From: JBCCFW01 sp039029535 | GTDB taxonomy: Bacteria > Acidobacteriota > JBCCFW01 | Assembly: GCA_039029535.1 (NCBI GenBank) | Contig: JBCCFW010000172.1 | Location: 1-15,982 of the forward strand | DNA length: 15,982 nt | Direction of reading: 5' to 3' | Shown here: one piece after another, positions 1-7,881 of the stretch | How positions within the stretch are numbered: position 1 is the first letter of the stretch | Layout: each line of letters starts with the position of its first letter | Position numbers and translations under genes: made by a program | The notes under the pieces: model-generated | Databases searched by the model: none | Seen by the model: only the letters and a program-made list of their open reading frames with translations | What the model was told of the DNA's origin: nothing

Positions 1-99
1 CTGGCCGTCATACCACGGGTAGTGTGCAGCCTCGTTTTTTGTGGGGTTGTGATGTGACTTTGGTGCACTGACTGTGGCGACTGCGACAACTGCATCGAC

Positions 100-3000
100 G
101 TGTCCAATCCCGACCAGGCCGACGCCGAGCTCGGTGAGTTCGGTGACGGCATCGGCGACGCCTGTGACAACTGCCCGACCGTCTTCAACCAGTCGCAGGA
201 CGACGAGGACAGCGACGGGGCCGGCAACGACTGCGACAACTGCCCCGGTCTCTTCAACCCCGACCAGCTCGACTCCGACGGTGACGGGCTCGGCGCCTCG
301 TGCGACAACTGTCCCTTCGCCTTCAACCCCGACCAGGTCGACGACGACATGGACGGTCTCGGCGATGCCTGCTCGGGCAGCCCGCCCGAGATCATCGCGC
401 TGATCCTCAGCGAGGACGACATCCGGCGCGGCGATCAGCTCGGTGTCGTCGCGCGGGCTCGGCAGGGCACGCTCCTCGGTCCTCCGCCCGAGGAGACGCC
501 CGGCCTCAGCGAAGAAGTGCCCACGCCGCTCATCCAGGGCTTCGAGTTCTGGCTCGACGAGCTCGGTGAGCCGGGGACGGGGTTCTTCGTCGAGCTCGAC
601 GAGCCGATGGGCGAGGCCCAGGTCTTCGAGACGCTCGACACCACCGAGCTGGCCGTGGGCCCGCACGTGGTCTACGTCCGCGCCGTCGACACCGCCGGTC
701 GCTCCAGCCTCGTGCTGTCGCAGTCGTTCTGGATCACGGAAGGCGGCGTGCCGGTCATCCTGGTTCAGGGCTGGCATCCCACCACGCCGGGCGCTCATCC
801 GGAAATGCTCCAGGCCTGGAAGACCTACATCGAGAACGTGCTCGATCGTCCGGCGGTCATCGCCGGTGGGCAAGACTCTTGGGCGCCTTCGTTCGAGAAC
901 GCACAGGGCTTGTTCGACACCATCGACACGGCGCTGACGACCTACGGCGCGGTGTCCGTCGACATCCTCGCCTTCGACAGCGGCGGCTTCACCGTGATGG
1001 ACCTGCTCGACTACTTCGGTGGAGGTCACGGCATCATTCGTCGGGTCGTCGCCGTGGGCACCGGTTGGCGTGGCTCGTCGGTGGTCGACGCTTTCTACGG
1101 AGCCTTGAGGGAGCTGTCAGCCATCAGCCCGTCGGCAGCGGCCCGCCTGCGGGACGACCGCGCGATCGCCCAGCTGACCCGCCTCGGCGCGCGCTCGTTC
1201 CGGCGCAGTCATCGGAGCCCGGCGGACTTTGCGGACGTCGAGTTCACCCTGCTGGCGGGCGTGCGTCCTCCCGGCGACGACGACGACGTCATGACGGTGG
1301 CCTCGGCCCTGGGTCTGCCGCCGTCGTTCAACCTGGCCACGGCGATCTACGAGGCCGACGAGGATCGGGAGGCCCAGACCGCCGAGCGCCTGCCGCTCCA
1401 CTACGAGCTGCTCGAGCGTGAGGACTTCTTCTTCGAGTTCATCGCGCCGGCTCTCGAGGGGCTCACCGACGGCCAGGTCGAAGAGTCCGTGCTCACGAGC
1501 ATCGGCGCCGGCACGAGCACGTCGTTCGTGTTCGCCCGCGGGCGGACGATCGGGCCTCGTCTCCAGAACGAGGAGGAGCCCGGTGGCAAGTTCACCGCCA
1601 CGGTCGACGTCACCAACGAGGAGTCGGTGACCGTCACGCAGTTCGCCGTCGGCTCGCCGCTCGGCTTCACCTGCACCACGCCGGGCGGCAAGCTCGTCAC
1701 GGCCGAGAGCTCGGAAGCCGAGTCCCGCATCACCTTCCAGGAGAGCGGCTCGACCGAGGGCCTGAGCACGACCGAGTTCGTCATCACCTCGCCCATGCCC
1801 GGTGAGTGGGACTTCGAGGTCACCACGAACCCCGACGCGCTGACCTTCGGCAAGCTCACCCGCGTCGGCGGCGTGTCGCTCGAGCTCACGCACGACGAGA
1901 TCGCGGCGGCCGGCGACGTCATGTTCGTCAACCTCCAGGTCGACCCGCCGGACGCCGTGGTGACCAGCGCCATCGCGCAGTTCATCGGTCCCGATGGCGT
2001 CATCCGCCCCGTGGGCTTCGCCCCGCAGGGTGGCAACGCCTTCCGCGCGATCTTCGTCATCCCCGCTGGTGCGGGGTCGGTCGGTCGCTGGAGCGTCCAG
2101 GCCCTGGCCCAGGGCAGCCTCGCCGACATGACCTTCAACCAGACCACCAGCAGCGACTTCGATGCCTCCGCCGGTGAGATCAGCCTGAGCTCGGTGAGCT
2201 CCGAGCTGGCAAACCCGGATGCCGGCGACAAGTTCGGCAGCGTCGACGTGTCGGTGACCCTGCAGGTCAACGAGCCGGGCACCTTCGGAGTGACCGGCAA
2301 GCTCTCCGCTCCCGATGGTTCCGAGGCCGGGACCGCGACCATGCTCCTCGAGGAGCAGCCCATGGGGAGCACGACCGCCGTCCTGTCGGTCCCCGCCAGC
2401 CAGGCGGGCGCCCAGGGTGCGTCGGGCAAGTTCTCGGTCAGCTCCCTCGTGCTCACCAAGGTCGCCGAGGCGCCCCTGGTGGTGGCTGCCGCCGAGGACG
2501 TCCACGAGACGGCCGACTTCGACGCCGCTGACTTCCAGAGCGACGGTCGACCGGTGATCGCGCTGCTCACGCCGGCCACCGATGGTCAGCTCGTCGACGG
2601 CAGCTTCGACATCACCTGGTCCGACGCCGACACCGACAGCAACGCCACGATCAGCCTCTTCCTCGACACCGACGGACGGGGCTTCGACGGCCTGCTCATC
2701 ACCGGCGCCGAGATGCTGAGTGAGGACGACGAGACCGACTCGTTCACCCTCGATCTCTCCGGCATCGCCGAGGGAACGAGCTTCCACGTCTACGCGCTCA
2801 TCCGCGACGAGTCCGAGGTCCGCCGCGTCTACGCGCCGGGCTCCTTCACCGTGGGCGTCGACAGCGACGGGGACGGTCTCTTCGACAGCTACGAGCAGGC
2901 TCAGGGCCTCGACGCCAATCTCTTCGACTCGGAGGCCGACGCCGACTCCGATGGTCTCTCCAACGCCTTCGAGGCGGACATCGGCACGAACCCGACCTCG

Positions 3001-3372
3001 CCCGACACCGACGACGGTCGCGAGTCTGATGGTCGGGAGCGGCTCTACGGTCGCGACCCGACGAGCGCCGCCGACGACGTCGTCCTGCCCTTCGACGCCG
3101 TGCTCGGCGACATCGCTCCGGTCGGCAACCCCGACGGTCGCGTCACCGTCTCCGACGTCGTGCGCGTCCTGCGGATGGCCGTCGGGCTCGAGGTGCCGAA
3201 CGACGAGGAGATGGTCCGGGCCGACCTGGGACCGGCTTACCCGGTCGTCAGCGGAACGGTGCCGACCGTCTACTACCGACTCGGTGACGCCCAGATCAAC
3301 ATCGCGGACGTCGTCTTCGCGCTCCGCGTGGCGGTCGGGCTCGACCAGGTCGAGGACCGCCAGCTCGACTGA
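100..3372 (+). CDS. Secreted-type TSP3 repeat / lipase-like / dockerin-like multidomain protein, N-terminus missing
   Basis: Large modular extracellular-type protein (1090 aa from a GTG). Residues 1-91 are Cys/Asp-rich thrombospondin type 3 repeats (CDNCP...NPDQ...DGLGD), expected to bind Ca. Residues ~216-440 resemble an alpha/beta hydrolase: a strand VPVILVQGW, a nucleophile-elbow-like FDSGG with Ser294, an Asp cluster at 393-396 before a lipase-like VMTVASA, and His434, which could form a Ser-Asp-His triad. Residues ~475-800 look beta-rich. An Ig-like segment (~814-916) precedes a second Asp-rich repeat region (~920-995) and two dockerin-like helices at ~1002-1085 (VTVSDVVRVLRMAVGL; INIADVVFALRVAVGL). 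There is no signal peptide at this start. TSP3-like coding continues upstream to about base 64, where an in-frame TGA (55-57) blocks it, so the true start lies beyond a break. Domain classes are fairly clear; substrate and activity are not. Confidence 0.8.
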   Translation: MSNPDQADAELGEFGDGIGDACDNCPTVFNQSQDDEDSDGAGNDCDNCPGLFNPDQLDSDGDGLGASCDNCPFAFNPDQVDDDMDGLGDACSGSPPEIIALILSEDDIRRGDQLGVVARARQGTLLGPPPEETPGLSEEVPTPLIQGFEFWLDELGEPGTGFFVELDEPMGEAQVFETLDTTELAVGPHVVYVRAVDTAGRSSLVLSQSFWITEGGVPVILVQGWHPTTPGAHPEMLQAWKTYIENVLDRPAVIAGGQDSWAPSFENAQGLFDTIDTALTTYGAVSVDILAFDSGGFTVMDLLDYFGGGHGIIRRVVAVGTGWRGSSVVDAFYGALRELSAISPSAAARLRDDRAIAQLTRLGARSFRRSHRSPADFADVEFTLLAGVRPPGDDDDVMTVASALGLPPSFNLATAIYEADEDREAQTAERLPLHYELLEREDFFFEFIAPALEGLTDGQVEESVLTSIGAGTSTSFVFARGRTIGPRLQNEEEPGGKFTATVDVTNEESVTVTQFAVGSPLGFTCTTPGGKLVTAESSEAESRITFQESGSTEGLSTTEFVITSPMPGEWDFEVTTNPDALTFGKLTRVGGVSLELTHDEIAAAGDVMFVNLQVDPPDAVVTSAIAQFIGPDGVIRPVGFAPQGGNAFRAIFVIPAGAGSVGRWSVQALAQGSLADMTFNQTTSSDFDASAGEISLSSVSSELANPDAGDKFGSVDVSVTLQVNEPGTFGVTGKLSAPDGSEAGTATMLLEEQPMGSTTAVLSVPASQAGAQGASGKFSVSSLVLTKVAEAPLVVAAAEDVHETADFDAADFQSDGRPVIALLTPATDGQLVDGSFDITWSDADTDSNATISLFLDTDGRGFDGLLITGAEMLSEDDETDSFTLDLSGIAEGTSFHVYALIRDESEVRRVYAPGSFTVGVDSDGDGLFDSYEQAQGLDANLFDSEADADSDGLSNAFEADIGTNPTSPDTDDGRESDGRERLYGRDPTSAADDVVLPFDAVLGDIAPVGNPDGRVTVSDVVRVLRMAVGLEVPNDEEMVRADLGPAYPVVSGTVPTVYYRLGDAQINIADVVFALRVAVGLDQVEDRQLD

Positions 3373-3403
3373 GGAACGCCTCGGTCGGTGACGTCACCGC
3401 CCT

Positions 3404-3447
3404 CTCACCACCTCATGAGCATCCGATAGGTCTCGCGAGGTGGTGAG
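3404..3447. repeat. 11-bp perfect inverted repeat between convergent genes (possible terminator)
   Basis: CTCACCACCTC (3404-3414) is exactly complementary to GAGGTGGTGAG (3437-3447), with a 22-nt spacer that can pair further (GAG 3417-3419 with CTC 3432-3434). It sits 32 bp after the TSP3 gene stop and 124 bp from the stop of the convergent phosphatase-like gene, a typical place for a bidirectional transcription barrier. No T-tract follows on the plus strand, so it is not a canonical intrinsic terminator. The rest of 3373-3570 holds no gene I can support. Confidence 0.5.
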
Positions 3448-3570
3448 GATGCCCGCGATGACGAGACGACCCGGACCCGGACGCACGCTCGTGCGCTGGG
3501 TGCTCGGGATCGTGCTGGCGGAGTTGCTCTGGCCGGGGCCGGTCTCGGCGGGAGAGGGAAGGGGCGACCG

Positions 3571-4647
3571 CTACTGGTCGCACTCCTCCTCGGTGGGCTC
3601 GACATCGGCGCTGAAGTCGCTGAAGCCCTCACCGTCCTCGGAGTCGTCGAGGAAGGCCTCGGCGCCCGGAACCGCGCGGGCCGGTGGGAGGGGGCAAACC
3701 TTCTCGGCCGAGGCCTCGGCCACCGTCGAGCCGCTCTCGTCGAGGAGGATCGCGCTGAGCTTCCCCTCCTCGACGTGCAGCTTGCCGACGTTGCGGGGGG
3801 CGCCTGCCGCCGTCTCCGGGTCGCTCACGCGCAGCCAGGTCATCGCGCCGAGTCGCGAGACGCCCGGCTTGGTGGCGCGGCTGAGCAAGAGCTCGACGCC
3901 CGCCTTCTCGAGCTGAGGCGCGAGCACTGCGGCGTCGCTCTCGCTCAGGACTTGGGCGCTGGCCACCACCTTCCAGCACGCGTCCTCGGCGGTGGGCAGG
4001 ACCTGAACGAGCCATTGGCCGGCAGCCGAGAGCTTCTTGCCGTCGAGCAGGGGCTCGTCACCGGCGGTGGCCACGGCCATGTCGGCCACGCGCAGCAGGC
4101 GGAGACCGTCGCGATCACCGGTGCCGCCGACGGCAACGACCAGGCGGTCGCCGAGGGAGCGGCCGTGGACCTCGGCGAAGGAGAGCTCGTCGTCGCCCTC
4201 GCCGCCGAGCGCGAGCACGACGTCGGAGCGATCGGCGAAGACGCGGTCGGCCAGGCCCTGCTCGGAGACTCCGTCCTGGATCACGTCGCCGAGCACGTGG
4301 AGGTCGGCCCGCCGCGTGACCCAGGAGCGGTTGGTTCGGAAGGTGAGGACCTCGCCCATGGGCTGCCCGTCGACGAGCACCTGGTAGAAGTACTCCCGGT
4401 CGGGGATGAGGCCCGTGAGCCGGACGTCGTGGAGCTCGGCCGGATCGAAGGACTCGGCGCGTCCCGTCCAGTCGAAGAGCTCAGTTCCGTAAACCACCTC
4501 GACGCCGGCGGGGAAATCGAGCTTGACGTCCAGGCTGGCGGCGCGTGGGGCGATCTCGCGGAAGCGCGGGTGCACCTGGGCGTCGGCGGCCGAGGCCGCC
4601 AGCAGCGTGGCCGACGTGAGGGCGAGGGACAGGAGACGTGCGGTCAT
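3571..4647 (-). CDS. Exported purple acid phosphatase-like protein, metal site apparently lost
   Basis: A 358-aa protein. Residues 1-23 form a signal peptide (MTARLL, hydrophobic core, ADA before Gln24). Residues ~35-106 look like the fibronectin III-type N-terminal domain of purple acid phosphatases (LTGLIPDREYFYQV). Residues ~114-258 follow the calcineurin-like phosphoesterase layout: HVLGD (Asp121), DVVLALGG, AVGGTGD, QWLVQVL...WKVVAS and LEKAGVELLLS. Most metal ligands are missing. The family GNH(D/E) is GGTGD, the HHP after WKVV is absent, and the GHxH after VDLVLS is replaced by SRATKPG. Only the first Asp clearly remains. It is probably a periplasmic or secreted pseudoenzyme with a binding or structural role. 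The C-terminus is acidic. An in-frame ATG at 4743 would add 32 residues, but 4647 is preferred because it begins the signal peptide. It lies 97 bp after the RidA gene on the same strand. Confidence 0.8.
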   Translation of the reverse strand: MTARLLSLALTSATLLAASAADAQVHPRFREIAPRAASLDVKLDFPAGVEVVYGTELFDWTGRAESFDPAELHDVRLTGLIPDREYFYQVLVDGQPMGEVLTFRTNRSWVTRRADLHVLGDVIQDGVSEQGLADRVFADRSDVVLALGGEGDDELSFAEVHGRSLGDRLVVAVGGTGDRDGLRLLRVADMAVATAGDEPLLDGKKLSAAGQWLVQVLPTAEDACWKVVASAQVLSESDAAVLAPQLEKAGVELLLSRATKPGVSRLGAMTWLRVSDPETAAGAPRNVGKLHVEEGKLSAILLDESGSTVAEASAEKVCPLPPARAVPGAEAFLDDSEDGEGFSDFSADVEPTEEECDQ

Positions 4648-4743
4648 CGAGAGGGGCTCCGGGGCGCGGAGGGCGAGGAAGGGTGGCCCGTTCCCAGGAC
4701 GCGGGCGGACACCGGGCCATTCACCAGCTCGGCGGGGAGACAT

Positions 4744-5184
4744 TCAACTAGGAGAGCCCGGGTCGGGCAAGTCGGCAGGCAGGGCGGCCACGGCCTCCAG
4801 CTCGACCAGGGCGCTGGGCTCCACCAACGACGCCACGCCCACGAAGGCCATGGTCGGGAAAGTCTTGCCGAGCACCCGACGCCAGGCGGCTCCGATCTCC
4901 TTCAGGGAGGAGCGGTAGCCCTCCACGTCGACGAGATAGCCGGTCAGCCGGACGAGGTCTTCGGGGCGGCCGCCGGCGGTCTCCACCCCCGAGCGCACGT
5001 TGAGCAGGGCCTGCTCGAACTGGGGGACGAGATCGGGGGAGACGAGGGTCTCCGTCTCGTCCCAGCCGATCATCCCCGCCACGAAGAGCAGGGACCGCCC
5101 CGGGGGCACCAGCAGGCCGTTGGCGTAGCCGCGGGGTCGGGACCAGCCGGCCGGCTGGACGGTCTGGACGTTCTCGAAGCTCAT
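4744..5184 (-). CDS. RidA/YjgF/YER057c-family protein without the catalytic Arg
   Basis: 146-aa Rid-family protein. Recognisable landmarks are LLFVAGMIGWDE (residues ~32-43), QALLNVRSGVETAGGRPEDLVRLTGYL with the usual helix and strand pattern (~58-84), and the C-terminal ALVELEAVAAL. The Arg that RidA uses to deaminate enamines and imines (FPARS in E. coli) aligns with Met112 in FPTMA. The conserved Glu of the I-E-I-E motif is kept at about Glu128. Family knowledge says Arg-less Rid subfamilies lack imine deaminase activity and have other or unknown roles. It is probably a cytosolic homotrimer and may be cotranscribed with the phosphatase-like gene downstream. Start ATG at 5182-5184. Family call firm; function unknown. 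Confidence 0.88.
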   Translation of the reverse strand: MSFENVQTVQPAGWSRPRGYANGLLVPPGRSLLFVAGMIGWDETETLVSPDLVPQFEQALLNVRSGVETAGGRPEDLVRLTGYLVDVEGYRSSLKEIGAAWRRVLGKTFPTMAFVGVASLVEPSALVELEAVAALPADLPDPGSPS

Positions 5185-5358
5185 GGCCCCATCCTACCGG
5201 CGTGGTCTCGCCGGAGTTCGCCGCAGTGGACCCAGGGGCTCCGGTCGGCGTGTCGAAAAGTGATCGAAGACGAGGGGGAGGGTTGCGTTCGACCGTCCTG
5301 GCCTGGGAAAGTTGACGCGTTCGAGGAGGAAGGCCGGTCACGGGAGGAGTGGGCTCTC
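5185..5358. promoter_or_regulatory. Divergent intergenic region with GC-rich dyad
   Basis: This 174-bp gap separates the minus-strand RidA gene from the plus-strand response regulator and should carry promoters for both. A perfect 6-bp dyad CCGGCG (5197-5202) / CGCCGG (5209-5214) lies just upstream of the RidA start; such GC-rich dyads can arise by chance in this composition. A TTGACG (5312-5317) resembles a -35 box for the regulator, but no convincing -10 follows. GGGAGGAG (5342-5349) is the likely ribosome binding site for the GTG at 5359. Confidence 0.35.
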
Positions 5359-5781
5359 GTGGTGAGCAACAGCTCCGGTCGAGTCCTGGTGGTCGAGGAC
5401 GATCCGCTGGTACGCCGGGGAGCCGTGCGCTTCCTGGTGCGAGCGGGCTTCTCGGTCCTGGAAGCGACCGATGGAGAGGAAGCCATCGAGCTCGTTCGCG
5501 CTCGCAGCGCGGAGCTGGACGTGGTGTTTCTCGACCTGGGCCTGCCGGGCCTCTCGGGGACGGCGACCCTGGCCCGCCTGCGCGATCTCGACGCCACTCT
5601 CCCCATCGTGGTCGTGTCCGGATCGGACGTGGAGACCCTCGAGGTCGAGCTGCAGGGCGGCGCCGTCTCCTTCATCCAGAAGCCCTACTACCCCCGTGAG
5701 CTGGTCGCGGCGGCCAGCGAGTACCGCCGAGGTGGGCCCGGGCTCGATCCACCGCCGACCGAGCAGGGCGAGATGACCTGA
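5359..5781 (+). CDS. Single-domain response regulator (receiver, CheY-like)
   Basis: 140-aa protein consisting almost entirely of a phospho-receiver domain. Visible signature residues are the acidic pair Glu13/Asp14 in VLVVEDDP, the phospho-acceptor Asp59 in VVFLDLGLPG, Ser87 in VVVSGSD, and Lys108-Pro109 in FIQKP. No DNA-binding or enzymatic output domain follows; only a ~20-residue Pro/Gly-rich tail remains after the last helix. It would act by phosphorelay or by protein-protein contact. No histidine kinase lies in the window, so the partner is unknown. The GTG at 5359 was chosen because GGGAGGAG ends 9 nt upstream; a second in-frame GTG follows at 5362. Reading further upstream in this frame gives only sequence antisense to the RidA and phosphatase-like genes. 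Confidence 0.87.
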   Translation: MVSNSSGRVLVVEDDPLVRRGAVRFLVRAGFSVLEATDGEEAIELVRARSAELDVVFLDLGLPGLSGTATLARLRDLDATLPIVVVSGSDVETLEVELQGGAVSFIQKPYYPRELVAAASEYRRGGPGLDPPPTEQGEMT

Positions 5782-5832
5782 CCTCCCCACGCGCGCCGCG
5801 GACGGTGCTCCCGTCGCCAGACCACCTGCCGC

Positions 5833-5850
5833 GGCCCGCGTGGGCCTTTT
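5833..5850 (+). terminator. Short GC hairpin plus TTTT after the response regulator
   Basis: GGCCC (5833-5837), loop GCGT, GGGCC (5842-5846), followed directly by TTTT (5847-5850). It lies 52 bp after the response-regulator stop and fits a minimal intrinsic terminator, although the stem is only 5 bp and the T-run short. Confidence 0.45.
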
Positions 5851-6138
5851 CTCGACCGGCGATCGGTCCGCCGCGTCGCCGTCGCGACGAGGCCCCGCAG
5901 CCGTCGCTCCGTGGGCGCTCGCGTGCCCACGTCGGCCTAGTACCCTGTCGCCGCGAGGGAAGCGTCCCGCCTCGGGGGATGCGAGGAGGCCGGGCTGCAC
6001 GCAGGTGACGGGGACGAAGGCGGTCGTCAGGAGACGCTGGCGGAGACGGCGAGCGAAGCGACGACCGGGACGATCCGGGTCGGAGCCGGTCGTCGCGCGC
6101 ACCTCTACCTGAGCCTCGGGCTTCTCCTCGTCCACGTC
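5851..6138 (+). other. Leader of the glycosyltransferase operon, probably containing its unannotated N-terminus
   Basis: From 5851 to 5940 I see no gene. From 5941 (just after an in-frame TAG at 5938-5940) the reading frame of the next gene is open. From about 6037 it encodes plausible protein ending in a hydrophobic helix (YLSLGLLLVHVVLLTW) that runs straight into the annotated start. No ATG, GTG or TTG occurs in this frame between 5941 and 6138. Possible non-standard starts are CTG at 5995, preceded by AGGAGG (5984-5989) at 5 nt, and CTG at 6037. Confidence 0.45.
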
Positions 6139-7881
6139 GTGCTCCTGACCTGGGCTGCCCAGGCCGACGCACCGGTCTGGGACGAGCCGGCCCACCTCGC
6201 CGCCGGCCTCGCCGTCTTGGAGCGGGGTGACGTCGGTCTCTATCGGGTGAACCCGCCGCTCGTCCGCACCCTCGCCGCGCTCCCGGCCCGCTGGCTCGGC
6301 GCCGCCACCGACTGGTCGAAGGCCACCGACGATCCCGCCGGTCGTCCCGAGTTCCAGGTGGCCCAGGACTTCATCCGCGTCAACGGCTCGCGGCTCTTCG
6401 CGTTGATGACCCTGGGGCGCCTGGCCTGCCTTCCCCTCAGCCTCCTCGGTGCGTTGGCCTGCGGCGCCTGGGCTCGCGACCTCTTCGGGCCCTGGGCCGG
6501 TCAGCTCGCGCTGGCGCTCTGGTGCTTCAGCCCGAGCGTCCTGGCCCACGGTCACCTCATCACCGCCGACCTCGCCGGTGCGGCCCTCTTCATCCTGGCC
6601 AGTTGGTGCTGTCAGCGCTGGCTGCGAGCCCGCTCGGTCTCGTGGGCTCTGCGCACGGGCCTGGCCGTCGGCGTGGCGCTGCTCGCCAAGCACACCTGCT
6701 TGCTGCTGGTCGTGCTGGTGCCGGTGCTCACGCTGGTCGCGGTCGTTGCCACGCCACGAGGCGAACGCCGACCGCGGCGCGACCTGGGTCAGCTCGCGCT
6801 CGTCGTCGCGGTGGCGTGGCTGGTCGTGAACCTGGGCTACGGCTTCTCCGGCACCGGCCGACGACTGGGCGACTTCACCTTCGTCAGCGCGCGGCTCACC
6901 GGCCACCCTCCCGCCCAGGGACAGGCCGCCGAGACGGGCAACCGCTTCCGCGATCACTGGCTGGGTGCGCTGCCCGTGCCCGTGCCCGCCGATCTCGTCC
7001 GCGGCGTCGATCGCCAGCAGCGTGACTTCGACAAGCCCATGCGCTCGTACTTCGACGGTCGCTTCCACGCGGGCGGCTGGTGGTGGTACTACCTCCGCGC
7101 CCTGCCGCTGAAGGTGCCGGCGGGGACCTGGCTCGTGCTCGCGGCGGCCATCGGGCTGGCCGTCCTTCGACCGGGTGCGCGTGCAGCGTGGCGAGACGAG
7201 CTTTCCCTGTTGCTCCCGCCGCTGCTCGTGTTGCTGGCGGTGAGCGCCCAGTCGAACTGGAGCCTGCACGTCCGGTACGTCCTGCCCGTCGTTCCCTTCC
7301 TCTTCGTGATCGCCTCACGGCTGGTGGCCGAGGGAGCCGGTGCTTGGCGGGGGCGGAGCGTCGTCGCCAGCGTCGGGCTGACGTTGGCTCTGGTGAGCAG
7401 CCTGGTACAGGCGCCGCACTGGCTGTCCTTCGTGAGCTGGCCGGCTGGCGGCCCGGCGCGGGGGCCGCATCACTTCGTCGACTCCAGCTTCGATTGGGGT
7501 CAGGATCTTCTTCACCTGAAGACCTGGCTGGACGAGCATCCCGAAGCGCGGCCGCTCAACCTGACCTACTTCGGTTCGGTGGATCCCCGCCTGGCCGGCA
7601 TCCAGCATCGGCTCTCGCCGCCCCTGCGTCCGGGTGACCTGCCCGATCCGGCATCGCTGGTGGGCTGGCACGCGATCTCGACCAACTACCTCCAGGGCTT
7701 CCAGTTCCCCGCGCACCGGGGAGACGGGCGCTTCGCCATGGTGCGGGCCGGGGACTACCTGCACTTCCAGTCGCTGGAGCCTGTCGGGCGAGCCGGTCGA
7801 TCGATCCTCGTCTACCGCATCGACGCAGAGATGGTGACACGTCTGCTCGACGAGCGGCTGGCGATCGAGGCGGGCTCGTGA
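6139..7881 (+). CDS. GT-C membrane glycosyltransferase, family 39 / PMT_2-like
   Basis: 580 aa from GTG 6139. It has many transmembrane helices and the features of polyprenyl-phosphate-sugar-dependent GT-C enzymes: an acidic DEPAH motif (Asp15-Glu16, His19) in the first extracytoplasmic loop, then LFGPWAG and SPSVLAHGHLITADLAG in the next helices. A C-terminal soluble segment includes DSSFDWGQDL (~448-457), a conserved patch in many bacterial family-39 proteins. It probably transfers sugars to lipids or proteins at the outer face of the inner membrane. The first TM helix of this fold normally precedes the DE motif, and here it lies mostly upstream of 6139, so the true N-terminus is probably longer with a non-standard start. 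Its TGA overlaps the ATG of the next gene (TGATG at 7879-7883), implying translational coupling. Confidence 0.85.
   Translation: MLLTWAAQADAPVWDEPAHLAAGLAVLERGDVGLYRVNPPLVRTLAALPARWLGAATDWSKATDDPAGRPEFQVAQDFIRVNGSRLFALMTLGRLACLPLSLLGALACGAWARDLFGPWAGQLALALWCFSPSVLAHGHLITADLAGAALFILASWCCQRWLRARSVSWALRTGLAVGVALLAKHTCLLLVVLVPVLTLVAVVATPRGERRPRRDLGQLALVVAVAWLVVNLGYGFSGTGRRLGDFTFVSARLTGHPPAQGQAAETGNRFRDHWLGALPVPVPADLVRGVDRQQRDFDKPMRSYFDGRFHAGGWWWYYLRALPLKVPAGTWLVLAAAIGLAVLRPGARAAWRDELSLLLPPLLVLLAVSAQSNWSLHVRYVLPVVPFLFVIASRLVAEGAGAWRGRSVVASVGLTLALVSSLVQAPHWLSFVSWPAGGPARGPHHFVDSSFDWGQDLLHLKTWLDEHPEARPLNLTYFGSVDPRLAGIQHRLSPPLRPGDLPDPASLVGWHAISTNYLQGFQFPAHRGDGRFAMVRAGDYLHFQSLEPVGRAGRSILVYRIDAEMVTRLLDERLAIEAGS

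Noticed and set aside
1117..2787. Long minus-strand open frame across the TSP3 gene.
   Set aside because: Low-complexity Gly/Glu/Arg/Ala antisense of a gene with clear repeats and dockerin-like motifs; no domain recognised.
3440..3916. Plus-strand reading frame starting with a signal-peptide-like segment (TLVRWVLGIVLAELLWPGPVSA) after an AGGTGG-like site.
   Set aside because: From about 3571 it is antisense to the well-supported phosphatase-like gene and becomes Ser-rich low complexity. Only the first ~40 residues look protein-like, so I could not support a gene.
3775..5358. Very long plus-strand open frame running into the response regulator.
   Set aside because: It is antisense to the phosphatase-like and RidA genes and has no family signature until the GTG at 5359, where the receiver domain begins.
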